64,000 nt of DNA from Vibrio bivalvicida (lineage in GTDB: Bacteria > Pseudomonadota > Gammaproteobacteria > Enterobacterales > Vibrionaceae). Below are positions 7,929 through 15,061 of the stretch, one piece after another. The DNA is taken from contig NZ_LLEI02000053.1 of assembly GCF_001399455.2 (NCBI RefSeq), forward strand, positions 1 to 64,000, given 5' to 3'. The translations under genes and the position numbers were made by a program. Position 1 is the stretch's first letter. Each line of letters begins with the position of its first letter. The notes beneath the pieces were generated by a model. The model was not told where the DNA came from and did no database searches. It saw only the letters and a program-made list of their open reading frames with translations.

Positions 7929-8095
7929 TGCGAATAATCATTAATGTGCCTTTCATTTTGGATAAATAGACATAGTTGTTCAACTGGCAACCTAAATCAT
8001 CAGAAATATGAACTTTAGTTTACTGAAACTTGATCAATCAATAAGTAATCTACACCTTCCTATCTTAAACTCTATACCCTAATTAAAGTAAAGGT

Positions 8096-8944
8096 TTGTT
8101 TTTTGCGAGGAATGGTGTCGCTTTGGAGTTTTTGATTTTTATTGGTGTTTGTTGGTTGCTTTCCAAGCTATTTAGTGGGACTAAATCTAGCTCATCAACA
8201 GCTAACTCCACAAGGAATACTAGAAATACACGTAACTCTTCTCATCGAGATACCACCTCGACTCCATTACAAAAGAAGCCAAGTACTCCCCCTCAGTCTT
8301 ATAGACCGACAGCAAGAACGTCTTCTGTTACAAATAGGCCTGCTATCAGATTTTCGGAAGGGTCGAGCGGTTTTGATGTTGCTAGTACGAGTTTAAACAG
8401 TAGTAGCTCTGGAGTGGCCAACGTCGATCTCTCCGGATTGCATGATGCATTCACAGGAGCCCCATTAGACAAAAACTTGGGACTGCACCAGTGTCAGCGT
8501 TGTAAGGTATTTTATCACTCTGAGAGTGTTACAGTTCTTAAAGAGGCGAATGCTGGTCAATGTGTAGCATGTCCATCTACACAAATCCGAGCTGTTAATG
8601 TTGGGCAAGAGAAAAAGTCTGGTCGAGATTACACTCCTGAAGTTATTACGTTAAGTAATTACAGGGAGCACGTAGGCTCTGTAGTAACGTTTGAAGCGAA
8701 GGTTATTGAAGTGAAGGAGAGTCGTCGAGGAAGTGATTTTGCTGTGATGTTCGAGCGCAAGTCATGGACCCAAGGTTTTAAACTCGTATTTTTCCGCAGA
8801 GCAGTAACAAAAGTGGGTGGTAAACCTTATATTTCTAGCTTAGGTGGTAAGACTGTCAAAGTGCGAGGTTTAGTCGTAAATCATCCTAAATATGGCTATC
8901 AGATTATTGTATCTGAAAAATCAATGATATTGGGTGCACGTTGA
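8096..8944 (+). CDS. Membrane-anchored zinc-ribbon/OB-fold protein of the Ubl operon
   Basis: A 282-residue protein, not a recognised family. It has an N-terminal membrane helix (FLIFIGVCWLLSKLF), a Ser/Thr-rich linker to about residue 110, a zinc ribbon (CQRC then CVAC, about 139-162) and a C-terminal domain of about 100 residues that looks like an OB fold (VGSVVTFEAKVIEVKES, TVKVRGLVVNHPKYGYQIIV). Such a layout could tether a nucleic-acid- or protein-binding module to the inner membrane. The start is unsure: TTG 8096 or TTG 8123, with no ATG in frame. Its stop overlaps the ATG of the J-domain gene. Confidence 0.6.
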   Translation: MFFARNGVALEFLIFIGVCWLLSKLFSGTKSSSSTANSTRNTRNTRNSSHRDTTSTPLQKKPSTPPQSYRPTARTSSVTNRPAIRFSEGSSGFDVASTSLNSSSSGVANVDLSGLHDAFTGAPLDKNLGLHQCQRCKVFYHSESVTVLKEANAGQCVACPSTQIRAVNVGQEKKSGRDYTPEVITLSNYREHVGSVVTFEAKVIEVKESRRGSDFAVMFERKSWTQGFKLVFFRRAVTKVGGKPYISSLGGKTVKVRGLVVNHPKYGYQIIVSEKSMILGAR

Positions 8945-9198
8945 TGAAGTGGACAGATATAAGCACGACGCAACGCGGTTATAGAGGTGAGTTAGAGGTT
9001 CTCGAAGGCCAAACTCCCCATGAACGTTTAGGAATTTCAACAACTGCAACTTTAAGTGAAGCTAAGAAAGCATATAAAGAGAAAGTGAAGCTATATCACC
9101 CTGACCGTACCGATGATTTTATGTCTCAATACAGCTCAGAAGTGGTGAAGCTATTAAATGATGCGATAAAAAGGATCAAAAAGGCACATGGAAAGTAA
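8944..9198 (+). CDS. Small J-domain (DnaJ-like) protein of the Ubl operon
   Basis: An 84-residue protein with a nearly complete J-domain: HERLGISTTATLSEAKKAYK, then the HPD motif in KLYHPDRTDDF that stimulates Hsp70 ATPase, then a third helix (VVKLLNDAIKRIKKA). It has no Gly/Phe or zinc region, so it is a minimal J-protein that would recruit DnaK to a client. ATG 8944 overlaps the previous stop (TGATG). Its first residues MKWTD recur as the first residues of the JAB protease of this operon. A J-protein is unexpected beside a ubiquitin-like pathway. Confidence 0.85.
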   Translation: MKWTDISTTQRGYRGELEVLEGQTPHERLGISTTATLSEAKKAYKEKVKLYHPDRTDDFMSQYSSEVVKLLNDAIKRIKKAHGK

Positions 9199-10312
9199 AA
9201 GTGGAAGGTATCAAAGGCATGAGTTGATTGATTGGTTCCCTCAGCAAGCAGTACATGAGGCGAAAGTTGCAGTAGTTGGTTGTGGGGCTGTCGGAAACGA
9301 AGTTGCTAAGAACTTGGCGTTGTTGGGAGTAGGTCACATCGACTTGTATGATTTCGACACCATAGAAATCCATAACCTAACAAAAAGCGTTCTTTTTCGA
9401 GAGGAGGATGTTGGAGATAAAAAGGTTACCGTTGCTAGAAAAAGGCTCATAGAGCTAGAGCCAAACCTTTCTGTGAACGCTTTTCACGGAGACGCATGGG
9501 AACTATTGCGTTTCGCGCAATTAGAGAGCTATTCGTGTGTCTTGTGTTGTGTCGATAACTTTGAGGCCAGAATCAAACTTAACCAGTTATGCTTACTTTC
9601 TGGCACACCACTGATTAATACGGGCATAGATAGTAAACACTGCCAAATTGAGGCGTATCCTTTCGGAAAGGATAACCAAAATGCATGCTATGAGTGCTCT
9701 TTACCACTGTCAGTCTATGAAAGAGTGCAGGAAAGGTATTCTTGTGGTTGGTTGAAGAAAGTCGCTTTTGAAGAGAAAAAGATACCTACGACAATTTTAA
9801 CGTCGAGTATAACTGGTAGTTTTGCCGCTTCTTTAGCGATGAGTTTCATCAAAGGTGATTTTAACAGCAACGCTACACGTATACTTCAAAACTCTACAAC
9901 TGGACATTCTTCTTTATCAACTTTGCAGAGAAGTGATCATTGTCCATGCTGCTCAGAAGTTTCAGATACTCCGCACATAACTTCAAGCGGGAGGAGTATT
10001 CTAAAATTGGGCGGTAATTTGGGAGACAATTATGACGCATTGGTGACAAGTAGCGAACCAATTATTGTATCAGCTGAATGTTCGTTATGTGGTTTGAAAA
10101 ACAATTCAGTAGTATTCACGAGGGCTGCTGATTCTGATTCTAGTCTTATGTGGTGTGCAGACTGCAAAGCAGAGTCTGTCTTAGTTGATATCAAAGACCA
10201 CTTTACGATACAGGAGCTAAAAGAAAATTACCTTAATAAATCTTTCCCAGGGAAATTTGTACAAATGCAAGTTCATGGGAAAATAGTAGTTATTGAATTG
10301 AGGGACAATTAA
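9188..10312 (+). CDS. E1-like (ThiF family) ubiquitin-like-protein activating enzyme
   Basis: A 374-residue E1-family enzyme expected to adenylate the C-terminal glycine of the Ubl and pass it on as a thioester. It has the nucleotide loop GCGAVG (31-36), an acidic strand YDFDTIEIHN (54-63), CVDNFEARIKLN (121-132), a zinc tetrad from CYEC (167-170) and CPCC (252-255), and Cys186 in YSCGW before IPTTILTSS as candidate catalytic cysteine. A second CxxC pair (298-301, 323-326) forms an extra C-terminal ribbon. The usual NLxRQ reads NLTKS here, a conservative Arg to Lys change. It overlaps both neighbouring genes. Confidence 0.9.
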   Translation: MESKSGRYQRHELIDWFPQQAVHEAKVAVVGCGAVGNEVAKNLALLGVGHIDLYDFDTIEIHNLTKSVLFREEDVGDKKVTVARKRLIELEPNLSVNAFHGDAWELLRFAQLESYSCVLCCVDNFEARIKLNQLCLLSGTPLINTGIDSKHCQIEAYPFGKDNQNACYECSLPLSVYERVQERYSCGWLKKVAFEEKKIPTTILTSSITGSFAASLAMSFIKGDFNSNATRILQNSTTGHSSLSTLQRSDHCPCCSEVSDTPHITSSGRSILKLGGNLGDNYDALVTSSEPIIVSAECSLCGLKNNSVVFTRAADSDSSLMWCADCKAESVLVDIKDHFTIQELKENYLNKSFPGKFVQMQVHGKIVVIELRDN

Positions 10313-10563
10313 TGTCTGAAGTTAAAGTAATCATCCGAACCGCAGATCAAACTCGCAAAGCGGAAGTTGTATTAGATTTATCTAACACTGGAGCTGATGT
10401 TATCCAAGCGTCTGTAGATAATTGGTCACTTCCTGTTGATACTGATTATAGCTTAGTAAGCACTAACAGCGGCAAGACACTTACACCATCATCGACACTT
10501 AGTAGTGCCGAAATTAAGGATGGAGATATTCTAGAGGTTCAACCAGTTTTAGTTGCAGGGTGA
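10312..10563 (+). CDS. Single-domain ubiquitin-like modifier protein
   Basis: An 83-residue beta-grasp protein that should be the tag conjugated by this operon. The pattern is ubiquitin-like: strand KVIIRTADQ, strand AEVVLDLS, a helix near ADVIQASVDNW, then SLVSTNSGKTLTPSSTL and the last strand DGDILEVQPVLVAG. It ends in a single exposed glycine with no residues after it, so it needs no proteolytic maturation. Bil-type BilA, by comparison, has two Ubl domains. The ATG overlaps the E1 stop (TAATG), and the E2 gene starts 6 bp downstream. Confidence 0.85.
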   Translation: MSEVKVIIRTADQTRKAEVVLDLSNTGADVIQASVDNWSLPVDTDYSLVSTNSGKTLTPSSTLSSAEIKDGDILEVQPVLVAG

Positions 10564-10569
10564 TAAAGA

Positions 10570-11196
10570 ATGAGTGCATTTGCTACAAGGGTTCAGGAGG
10601 ACCTAAGAAAGTTAGACGTTTTAAGTCGCGAAACGGGCGGAAAAGTAAAAGTTGTATCGAAAACGGGAAGCCCTGTAAGGGAGCTTCTTATTGAACTCGC
10701 ATACCCTACGGCAGGTTCTAGTAGTTTTCCAAGTACAGTCCAACATAGGACGACTGTTAAGATTGAGCTTTTAAGCCGATATCCTTTCCAAGAGCCGAGT
10801 GCAAAAATTACTACGCCAATCTACCACCCAAATGTGTACACATCAGGACAGATCTGTTTTGGCACCAAGTGGTTGCCCTCTCAAAGCCTAGACTTGTTGG
10901 TGAAGCGCATAATTAAAATAATTACTTTTGATGAGAGTATTCTGAATGAGTCTTCTCCTGCCAATGGAGCAGCATTGAGCTGGTATCGCATCGCCGTAGC
11001 TCAATACCCGAATAGTTTCCCTACAACTAAATTAGGCTATGAGCAACAGGCGAAGAAGACAATGTCATGGAATAACGTCGAAACAAAAGTAGTGGTTAAT
11101 TGCACACATTGTGAAACCTCTTTGCGCTTACCAAGTGGTCAGAAAGGAAATGTTAATTGCCCTCGTTGTAGAAAAGGATTCTATGTTGAGACATGA
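10570..11196 (+). CDS. E2-like (UBC fold) conjugating enzyme with C-terminal zinc ribbon
   Basis: A 208-residue protein with an unusually eukaryote-like E2 core: YPFQEPSAKI (71-80), the HPN motif in YHPNV (85-89), catalytic Cys96 in SGQICFG, then WLPSQSLDLLVKRII and SPANGAA. Conservation of the HPN asparagine, which steadies the transition state during lysine attack, suggests true isopeptide conjugation. The end adds a zinc ribbon (CTHC 178-181, CPRC 197-200) of a type that could select targets, a job usually done by an E3. Its stop overlaps the JAB ATG (ATGA). Confidence 0.9.
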   Translation: MSAFATRVQEDLRKLDVLSRETGGKVKVVSKTGSPVRELLIELAYPTAGSSSFPSTVQHRTTVKIELLSRYPFQEPSAKITTPIYHPNVYTSGQICFGTKWLPSQSLDLLVKRIIKIITFDESILNESSPANGAALSWYRIAVAQYPNSFPTTKLGYEQQAKKTMSWNNVETKVVVNCTHCETSLRLPSGQKGNVNCPRCRKGFYVET

Positions 11197-11759
11197 AATG
11201 GACAGATAAAAAACCTGATATCTATGCAAAGCCAATAACACAGGCCTTTTCTGAAGTACCTGTGCTATCACTATTGGAGATATTGTCTAGTAGCATAGAA
11301 GCCCCACATGTCTTCATTTCGGATACGGTTAAAAAGCAAATTATCGAACATATAACTGAAAACGAAACTGAGTCGGGAGGGTTGCTTCTTGGAGAAGTAC
11401 TAAGCGTAGATAATTTGGAGTCAGGTGTAGTTGCTGTACACGTAACAAAATCGATTCCGAGCGAAGATTTTGATGCTACGAGTGTCTCTTTATGTATGGG
11501 AACGGCAGTGTGGGATACCGCTCGACGGCATACCACAAAGAGCAATTTCGTAGTTGGGTGGTATCACAGTCATCCTAATTTAGGTGCATTTTTTAGTGGT
11601 ACAGATCGTCAAACTCAGGCAGCATTTTTCAATAAAAGTTATCATCTCGGGCTTGTTATTGATCCGATACGAGATGAAGAATGTTGGTTTGTTAGCGGAG
11701 AGTCTTCTCCAGTACCTCTCACTCATGTTTGGAGTGGTTACAGCGAGTTATTAACTTAA
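11193..11759 (+). CDS. JAB/JAMM metalloprotease (deubiquitinase-like)
   Basis: A 188-residue protein with a complete JAMM zinc-protease site: Glu60 in ETESGGLLLGE, and WYHSHPNLGAFFSGTD (124-138), which gives His125, His127, Ser135 and Asp138 in exact HxHx7SxxD spacing. Expected to cut the Ubl from its targets. Because the Ubl already ends in glycine, deconjugation or recycling is more likely than precursor processing. The first residues MKWTD are shared with the J-domain protein. Its start overlaps the E2 stop by 4 bp. Confidence 0.92.
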   Translation: MKWTDKKPDIYAKPITQAFSEVPVLSLLEILSSSIEAPHVFISDTVKKQIIEHITENETESGGLLLGEVLSVDNLESGVVAVHVTKSIPSEDFDATSVSLCMGTAVWDTARRHTTKSNFVVGWYHSHPNLGAFFSGTDRQTQAAFFNKSYHLGLVIDPIRDEECWFVSGESSPVPLTHVWSGYSELLT

Positions 11760-11771
11760 GTCTAATATTCG

Positions 11772-12068
11772 GTGAGTGTGGCACTTTACTCCTTTGAGCT
11801 TGTAGTGGATTGGATTGGTGTCAGCTATGCGCCAATAGTCGGGCGAGCATTTGAAAAGGTATCTAGATTGGTGGACGGCTTTGAGTCACCTCAGGATCTA
11901 GAGCTTCTTGCAACAGTGCATTGGTTAAACAAGTATGAGCAAGCGAGAAATACTGATCAGGTAATTGAAGGTGTTCATTCTTGGAATACGAGAAAGCAGC
12001 AGCTCACAACACGGAAAATTGCTATCGCAGAGAAGGTCCTTGGCAATCAGCATTGCTTGAGTGCTTAA
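11772..12068 (+). CDS. Small protein of the Ubl operon, unknown
   Basis: A 98-residue predicted mostly helical protein, not recognised. It starts at GTG 11772 (or GTG 11778), 12 bp after the JAB stop, with a weak ribosome site. Helical segments include SYAPIVGRAFEKVSRLVDGF and LELLATVHWLNKYEQARN. It has no signal peptide, membrane helix or cysteine motif. Its place at the end of the conjugation operon suggests a substrate, adaptor or regulator, but nothing in the sequence decides this. Confidence 0.55.
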   Translation: MSVALYSFELVVDWIGVSYAPIVGRAFEKVSRLVDGFESPQDLELLATVHWLNKYEQARNTDQVIEGVHSWNTRKQQLTTRKIAIAEKVLGNQHCLSA

Positions 12069-12114
12069 TGTCTTACTGGTAAAACTGTTGTTAGGCAGTC
12101 AACGTTTTAGTTGC

Positions 12115-12215
12115 TTTTTTACGCTAGATACTGCTTCATTGCGGTCTCTTTTTATATACTCCTTAGTCTTTAATCCAAATGACCGCTTGTTAGCGTAAAA
12201 AACGATGAAGCAGTA
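12115..12215. repeat. Rearranged inverted repeats upstream of kwaA
   Basis: Three pairs of inverted arms lie in the gap before kwaA: TTTTTTACGCTA (12115-12126) with TAGCGTAAAAAA (12191-12202), TACTGCTTCAT (12129-12139) with ATGAAGCAGTA (12205-12215), and GCGGTC (12141-12146) with GACCGC (12181-12186). The arms run A-B-C then C'-A'-B', so they cannot all pair at once. They may be an operator or a switching hairpin, or a remnant of recombination. Confidence 0.6.
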
Positions 12216-12277
12216 AACATAAAACTAATGGAAAATTATATGCCTGTCGTCTTCAACAACAAAACTAAGGATTGATA

Positions 12278-12853
12278 ATGATAAATACAATATATCGCCT
12301 GTTGTTGACGTTCAATGCTACGTCATTGTTAGTGATAATCTTCTTAGTACAGAAAACGTATACCTTGGGACATTTTTATCCCCAATGCCCATTTTTAGCT
12401 GAGATGCCTAATTTTGTGTCATATGTTGGGTATTTTTTGGTTCCTGTTTTATTGACGGGATTTAGTATCTTACTGAGCTCTTTACTCGGTCAGGATGATT
12501 TTAAACCACAAGAAATTAGTAGCATTGAGCATGCAAATAATAGCTTCCTTCCAAGTTATCTCGGATACTTTTTTGTGGCGCTGAGTGTGAGCAATTGGGA
12601 AACACTATGGTTTGTGTATGGAGTATTGTTTGTGTTCACATTTCTATCGCAAGCTTTGTATTTCAACCCGTTGTTCTTGCTTTTTGGTTTTGAGTTCTAC
12701 AATATCAATACTAGAAATGGGACGTCTATCTTCTTGATAAGCAAATATAAATATAAGAAGCCTGTTGAGGTGGACGTCCCAGTGGCAAACCGAATTAACA
12801 ATTACACGTTTATCGAGCGAGGTAGCAATGGATCACGTGTTGGCGAAGGTTAA
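12278..12853 (+). CDS. kwaA: Probable Kiwa membrane protein KwaA
   Basis: A 191-residue integral membrane protein with about four hydrophobic helices (LLLTFNATSLLVIIFLV; FVSYVGYFLVPVLLTGF; YLGYFFVALSVSNW; TLWFVYGVLFVFTFL) and a soluble C-terminal tail. Size, topology and overlap with a DUF4868-like partner fit KwaA, the membrane sensor of the two-gene Kiwa anti-phage system. The ATG at 12278 follows AAGG at a good distance; a TTG two codons upstream is less likely. Taken alone the protein would be an unidentified membrane protein; the call depends on the partner. Confidence 0.68.
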   Translation: MINTIYRLLLTFNATSLLVIIFLVQKTYTLGHFYPQCPFLAEMPNFVSYVGYFLVPVLLTGFSILLSSLLGQDDFKPQEISSIEHANNSFLPSYLGYFFVALSVSNWETLWFVYGVLFVFTFLSQALYFNPLFLLFGFEFYNINTRNGTSIFLISKYKYKKPVEVDVPVANRINNYTFIERGSNGSRVGEG

Positions 12854-13661
12854 AGGTTTACGTAAGAAGCCTTATTTTAAGCTTATATCCAATAATGGCT
12901 TGTTTGATGAGGTTCAAGTAGACGCTGCTACTTGTGTACCTTACGACCCAGATCATAACTTGGATGAAGATGCTTGGTTCAGTGTTGAAGGATTTAGCCA
13001 AAAAACATTTTGTCTTGATTTGCTAAAATCTCAATTTGACTCCAAGGATTATGACGATCTGAAAAAAGAGCAGTTTGGGAAGATTGGTTTTGTTTTTGCT
13101 ATTCAAGGTGGAGACTTTTACTTTCAGAAGGTTACGCCATCCCTATTTATTCGTCGCAAAACACTTGTCTTTGGTGAAGCAGCAACAATTGAGGAGGATG
13201 CAAATCGGTTGGTTATCAACTCCGAACCTGACGCAGTTTATCTTACTCAATCAGATACGCTCATTTTTACCAACCTCGCGACGATTTCTAGCATTTTTAA
13301 GGGAATTGATGTCCTTTATAAAGAAGCCACGGATCAAGAGGTTGAGCAGTTTTTAGAAGAAGACTTCATTGAGTTAGCTGACGATTATAACTTGGCTAAG
13401 GTATCAAAGCCGAATAGAAAGCGTATTGCTCTAGCAATGGATACATTGAACGCAATGGAAACAGAAGAGCGTGACCAGATGCTTTCATATATTCACAGCT
13501 ACTGTGACCAAAAGCTACGTTTTGATACTGATAATGGGAAATTTGAAATCAAAACGGATGATGAGTTGAAATATCTACTTTACGGTATTGAACAGCGTTT
13601 TTACACAACGCCTCTCAGTAAAGAAAGGCGTTTAGCAAACTCAGTTCAGTCGATGGATTAA
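12828..13661 (+). CDS. kwaB: Probable Kiwa effector KwaB (DUF4868-like)
   Basis: A 277-residue soluble protein. The segment NRLVINSEPDAVYL, then DTLIFTNLATISSIFKGID and an acidic helix (EVEQFLEEDFIELADDY), fits DUF4868, the domain of KwaB. In Kiwa, KwaB works with membrane-bound KwaA to stop phage DNA replication and late transcription. ATG 12828 has GAGG 5 bp upstream and overlaps the end of kwaA by 26 bp, a coupling expected of a two-protein complex. Its stop overlaps the stop of the converging integrase gene. Confidence 0.72.
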   Translation: MDHVLAKVKGLRKKPYFKLISNNGLFDEVQVDAATCVPYDPDHNLDEDAWFSVEGFSQKTFCLDLLKSQFDSKDYDDLKKEQFGKIGFVFAIQGGDFYFQKVTPSLFIRRKTLVFGEAATIEEDANRLVINSEPDAVYLTQSDTLIFTNLATISSIFKGIDVLYKEATDQEVEQFLEEDFIELADDYNLAKVSKPNRKRIALAMDTLNAMETEERDQMLSYIHSYCDQKLRFDTDNGKFEIKTDDELKYLLYGIEQRFYTTPLSKERRLANSVQSMD

Positions 13662-14896
13662 ATTACTTTCAATTGTTTAGTTCCAGTAACGGAGAGGCTG
13701 CCTTTGGCGGCCTCTTCTATATGCCCACTCCACCAGCACATCATTGGTTTTCTGCGTTCTAGGTAGTCTGTGCGGTTATAGGCACTGCGTACTTGGTTAT
13801 CGTCAACGTGGGCCAATGATGCTTCGATTAAGTCACGGTCAAAGCCTTGCTCATTGAGTGTGGTACTCGCTAGCGAGCGTAAGCCGTGACTAACAAGCCT
13901 ATTTCTGAACCCCATACGTTTTAGTGCCATATTTGCCGTTTGGCTGTTACACGGTTTTTTTGGATCTCGGTCTGAGGGGAAGATAAACTCTCTATGACCG
14001 CTAATTGGCCTGATTACTTCCAAAAGCGCCAGCATCTGCTCTGTGAGCGGTATGCGGTGCTCTCTCCTTTTTTTCATTCTCTCAGCAGGGATAATCCAGA
14101 TGTTATTCTCCCAATCAATCTCATCCCATTTAGCACCAGATGCCTCGCTAGGACGAGTCATTGTGTGTAATTGCCACTCAAGTAAGCAACGAGTAGTACG
14201 CTTTATGCTGGCATTTGCGATAGCTGCCATTAGTTTCGGTAACTCGGCGGGAGTTAACGTAAGCATATTTTCTTTTTTCGGTTTTTTGAAAGCAGCACGG
14301 ATACCAGTCAATGGGTTCGCTTTAATTAATCCGCAGTTAGCTGCATAGTTCATGATCTCATTGAGTCGTTGAGAGAGACGCTTGACTGTCTCCAAACTGC
14401 CTTTTGCTTCGATGGGCCTTAAGAGATCAATAATGAGAGGAGCATCTATATCTTTTACCGGTGTATTCGCTATTTGCGGAAGTATATGAAGTTCCAGAGA
14501 GCGCCAGATATCAACAGCATAGTCTGGAGTGACTTCATATTTTTTGATGTCAAACCAATCTTCAGAGACTTTAGCAAAGGTATGTTCGTAAACTTCTCTA
14601 TGAGCAAGGTCTTGACGTTTTCGTTCTTCTAAAGGATCAATTCCTTGTGCTAGTAGCTCTTTAGCCTCCATTGCACTCTTACGTGCATTAGCAAGAGAAA
14701 GGTCAGGATACTTACCCAAACTCAAATTAGTTCGCCGCTTCTTGGTTGGGTGAGTGTAGTTGAGTAACCAAAGCTTGGAGCCGTTAGTTTTTACTCTCAA
14801 ACGGAGTCCATCGCCATCGGAAAGCGCATACTCTTTCTCTTTTGGTTTGGCTGATTTGAGCTCTTTGTCCGTTAGTCTAGTAGTTGTTCTTGCCAT
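13658..14896 (-). CDS. P4-type tyrosine integrase of the ssrA island
   Basis: A 412-residue site-specific recombinase that should integrate and excise the island at ssrA. The N-terminal DUF4102 arm-binding domain (TDKELKSAKPKEKEYALSDG) is followed by a SAM-like core and the catalytic domain. Active-site blocks are intact: TRPSEASGAKW (first Arg), HGLRS (HxxR), then LAHVDD and the nucleophile region SAYNRTDY. ATG 14896 (MARTTTRL) is preferred to an upstream GTG at 14920. It lies beside the 3' end of ssrA, as the integrase of V. cholerae pathogenicity island 1 does, and no inactivating change is visible. Confidence 0.93.
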   Translation of the reverse strand: MARTTTRLTDKELKSAKPKEKEYALSDGDGLRLRVKTNGSKLWLLNYTHPTKKRRTNLSLGKYPDLSLANARKSAMEAKELLAQGIDPLEERKRQDLAHREVYEHTFAKVSEDWFDIKKYEVTPDYAVDIWRSLELHILPQIANTPVKDIDAPLIIDLLRPIEAKGSLETVKRLSQRLNEIMNYAANCGLIKANPLTGIRAAFKKPKKENMLTLTPAELPKLMAAIANASIKRTTRCLLEWQLHTMTRPSEASGAKWDEIDWENNIWIIPAERMKKRREHRIPLTEQMLALLEVIRPISGHREFIFPSDRDPKKPCNSQTANMALKRMGFRNRLVSHGLRSLASTTLNEQGFDRDLIEASLAHVDDNQVRSAYNRTDYLERRKPMMCWWSGHIEEAAKGSLSVTGTKQLKVI

Positions 14897-14900
14897 AATT

Positions 14901-14947
14901 GGTACACCAAATTGATACACTAATATCAGTGTACCTTTTGATGTACC
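14901..14947. promoter_or_regulatory. Repeats in the integrase upstream region
   Basis: GGTACAC (14901-14907) and GTGTACC (14929-14935) are 7-bp inverted arms, with related copies TGATACAC (14913-14920) and GATGTACC (14940-14947) between and beyond. Repeats at this place could be integrase arm-type sites, excisionase sites or operators controlling int. Confidence 0.45.
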
Positions 14948-15023
14948 TAAAAATCAAAGATGCCTTTGGACGTAAGTGGATGTCGGAGTACGTTAAGTTA
15001 TTGATTTTACATTATCGCTGGCA

Positions 15024-15050
15024 CAAAAAAAGACGTCCTGAGACGTCTTT
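15024..15050 (-). terminator. Terminator downstream of ssrA
   Basis: Read on the minus strand, AAAGACGTC-TCAG-GACGTCTTT is followed by a T-run: a perfect 9-bp stem and classic intrinsic terminator 12 bp past the tmRNA 3' end. If the island inserted within ssrA, this terminator is island-borne or the crossover lies further left. Confidence 0.85.
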
Positions 15051-15061
15051 AGATGTTGAAT

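Noticed and set aside
12088..12100. GTTAGGC resembling an integron attC core before kwaA
   Set aside because: No matching RYYYAAC partner at VCR distance and no cassette structure.
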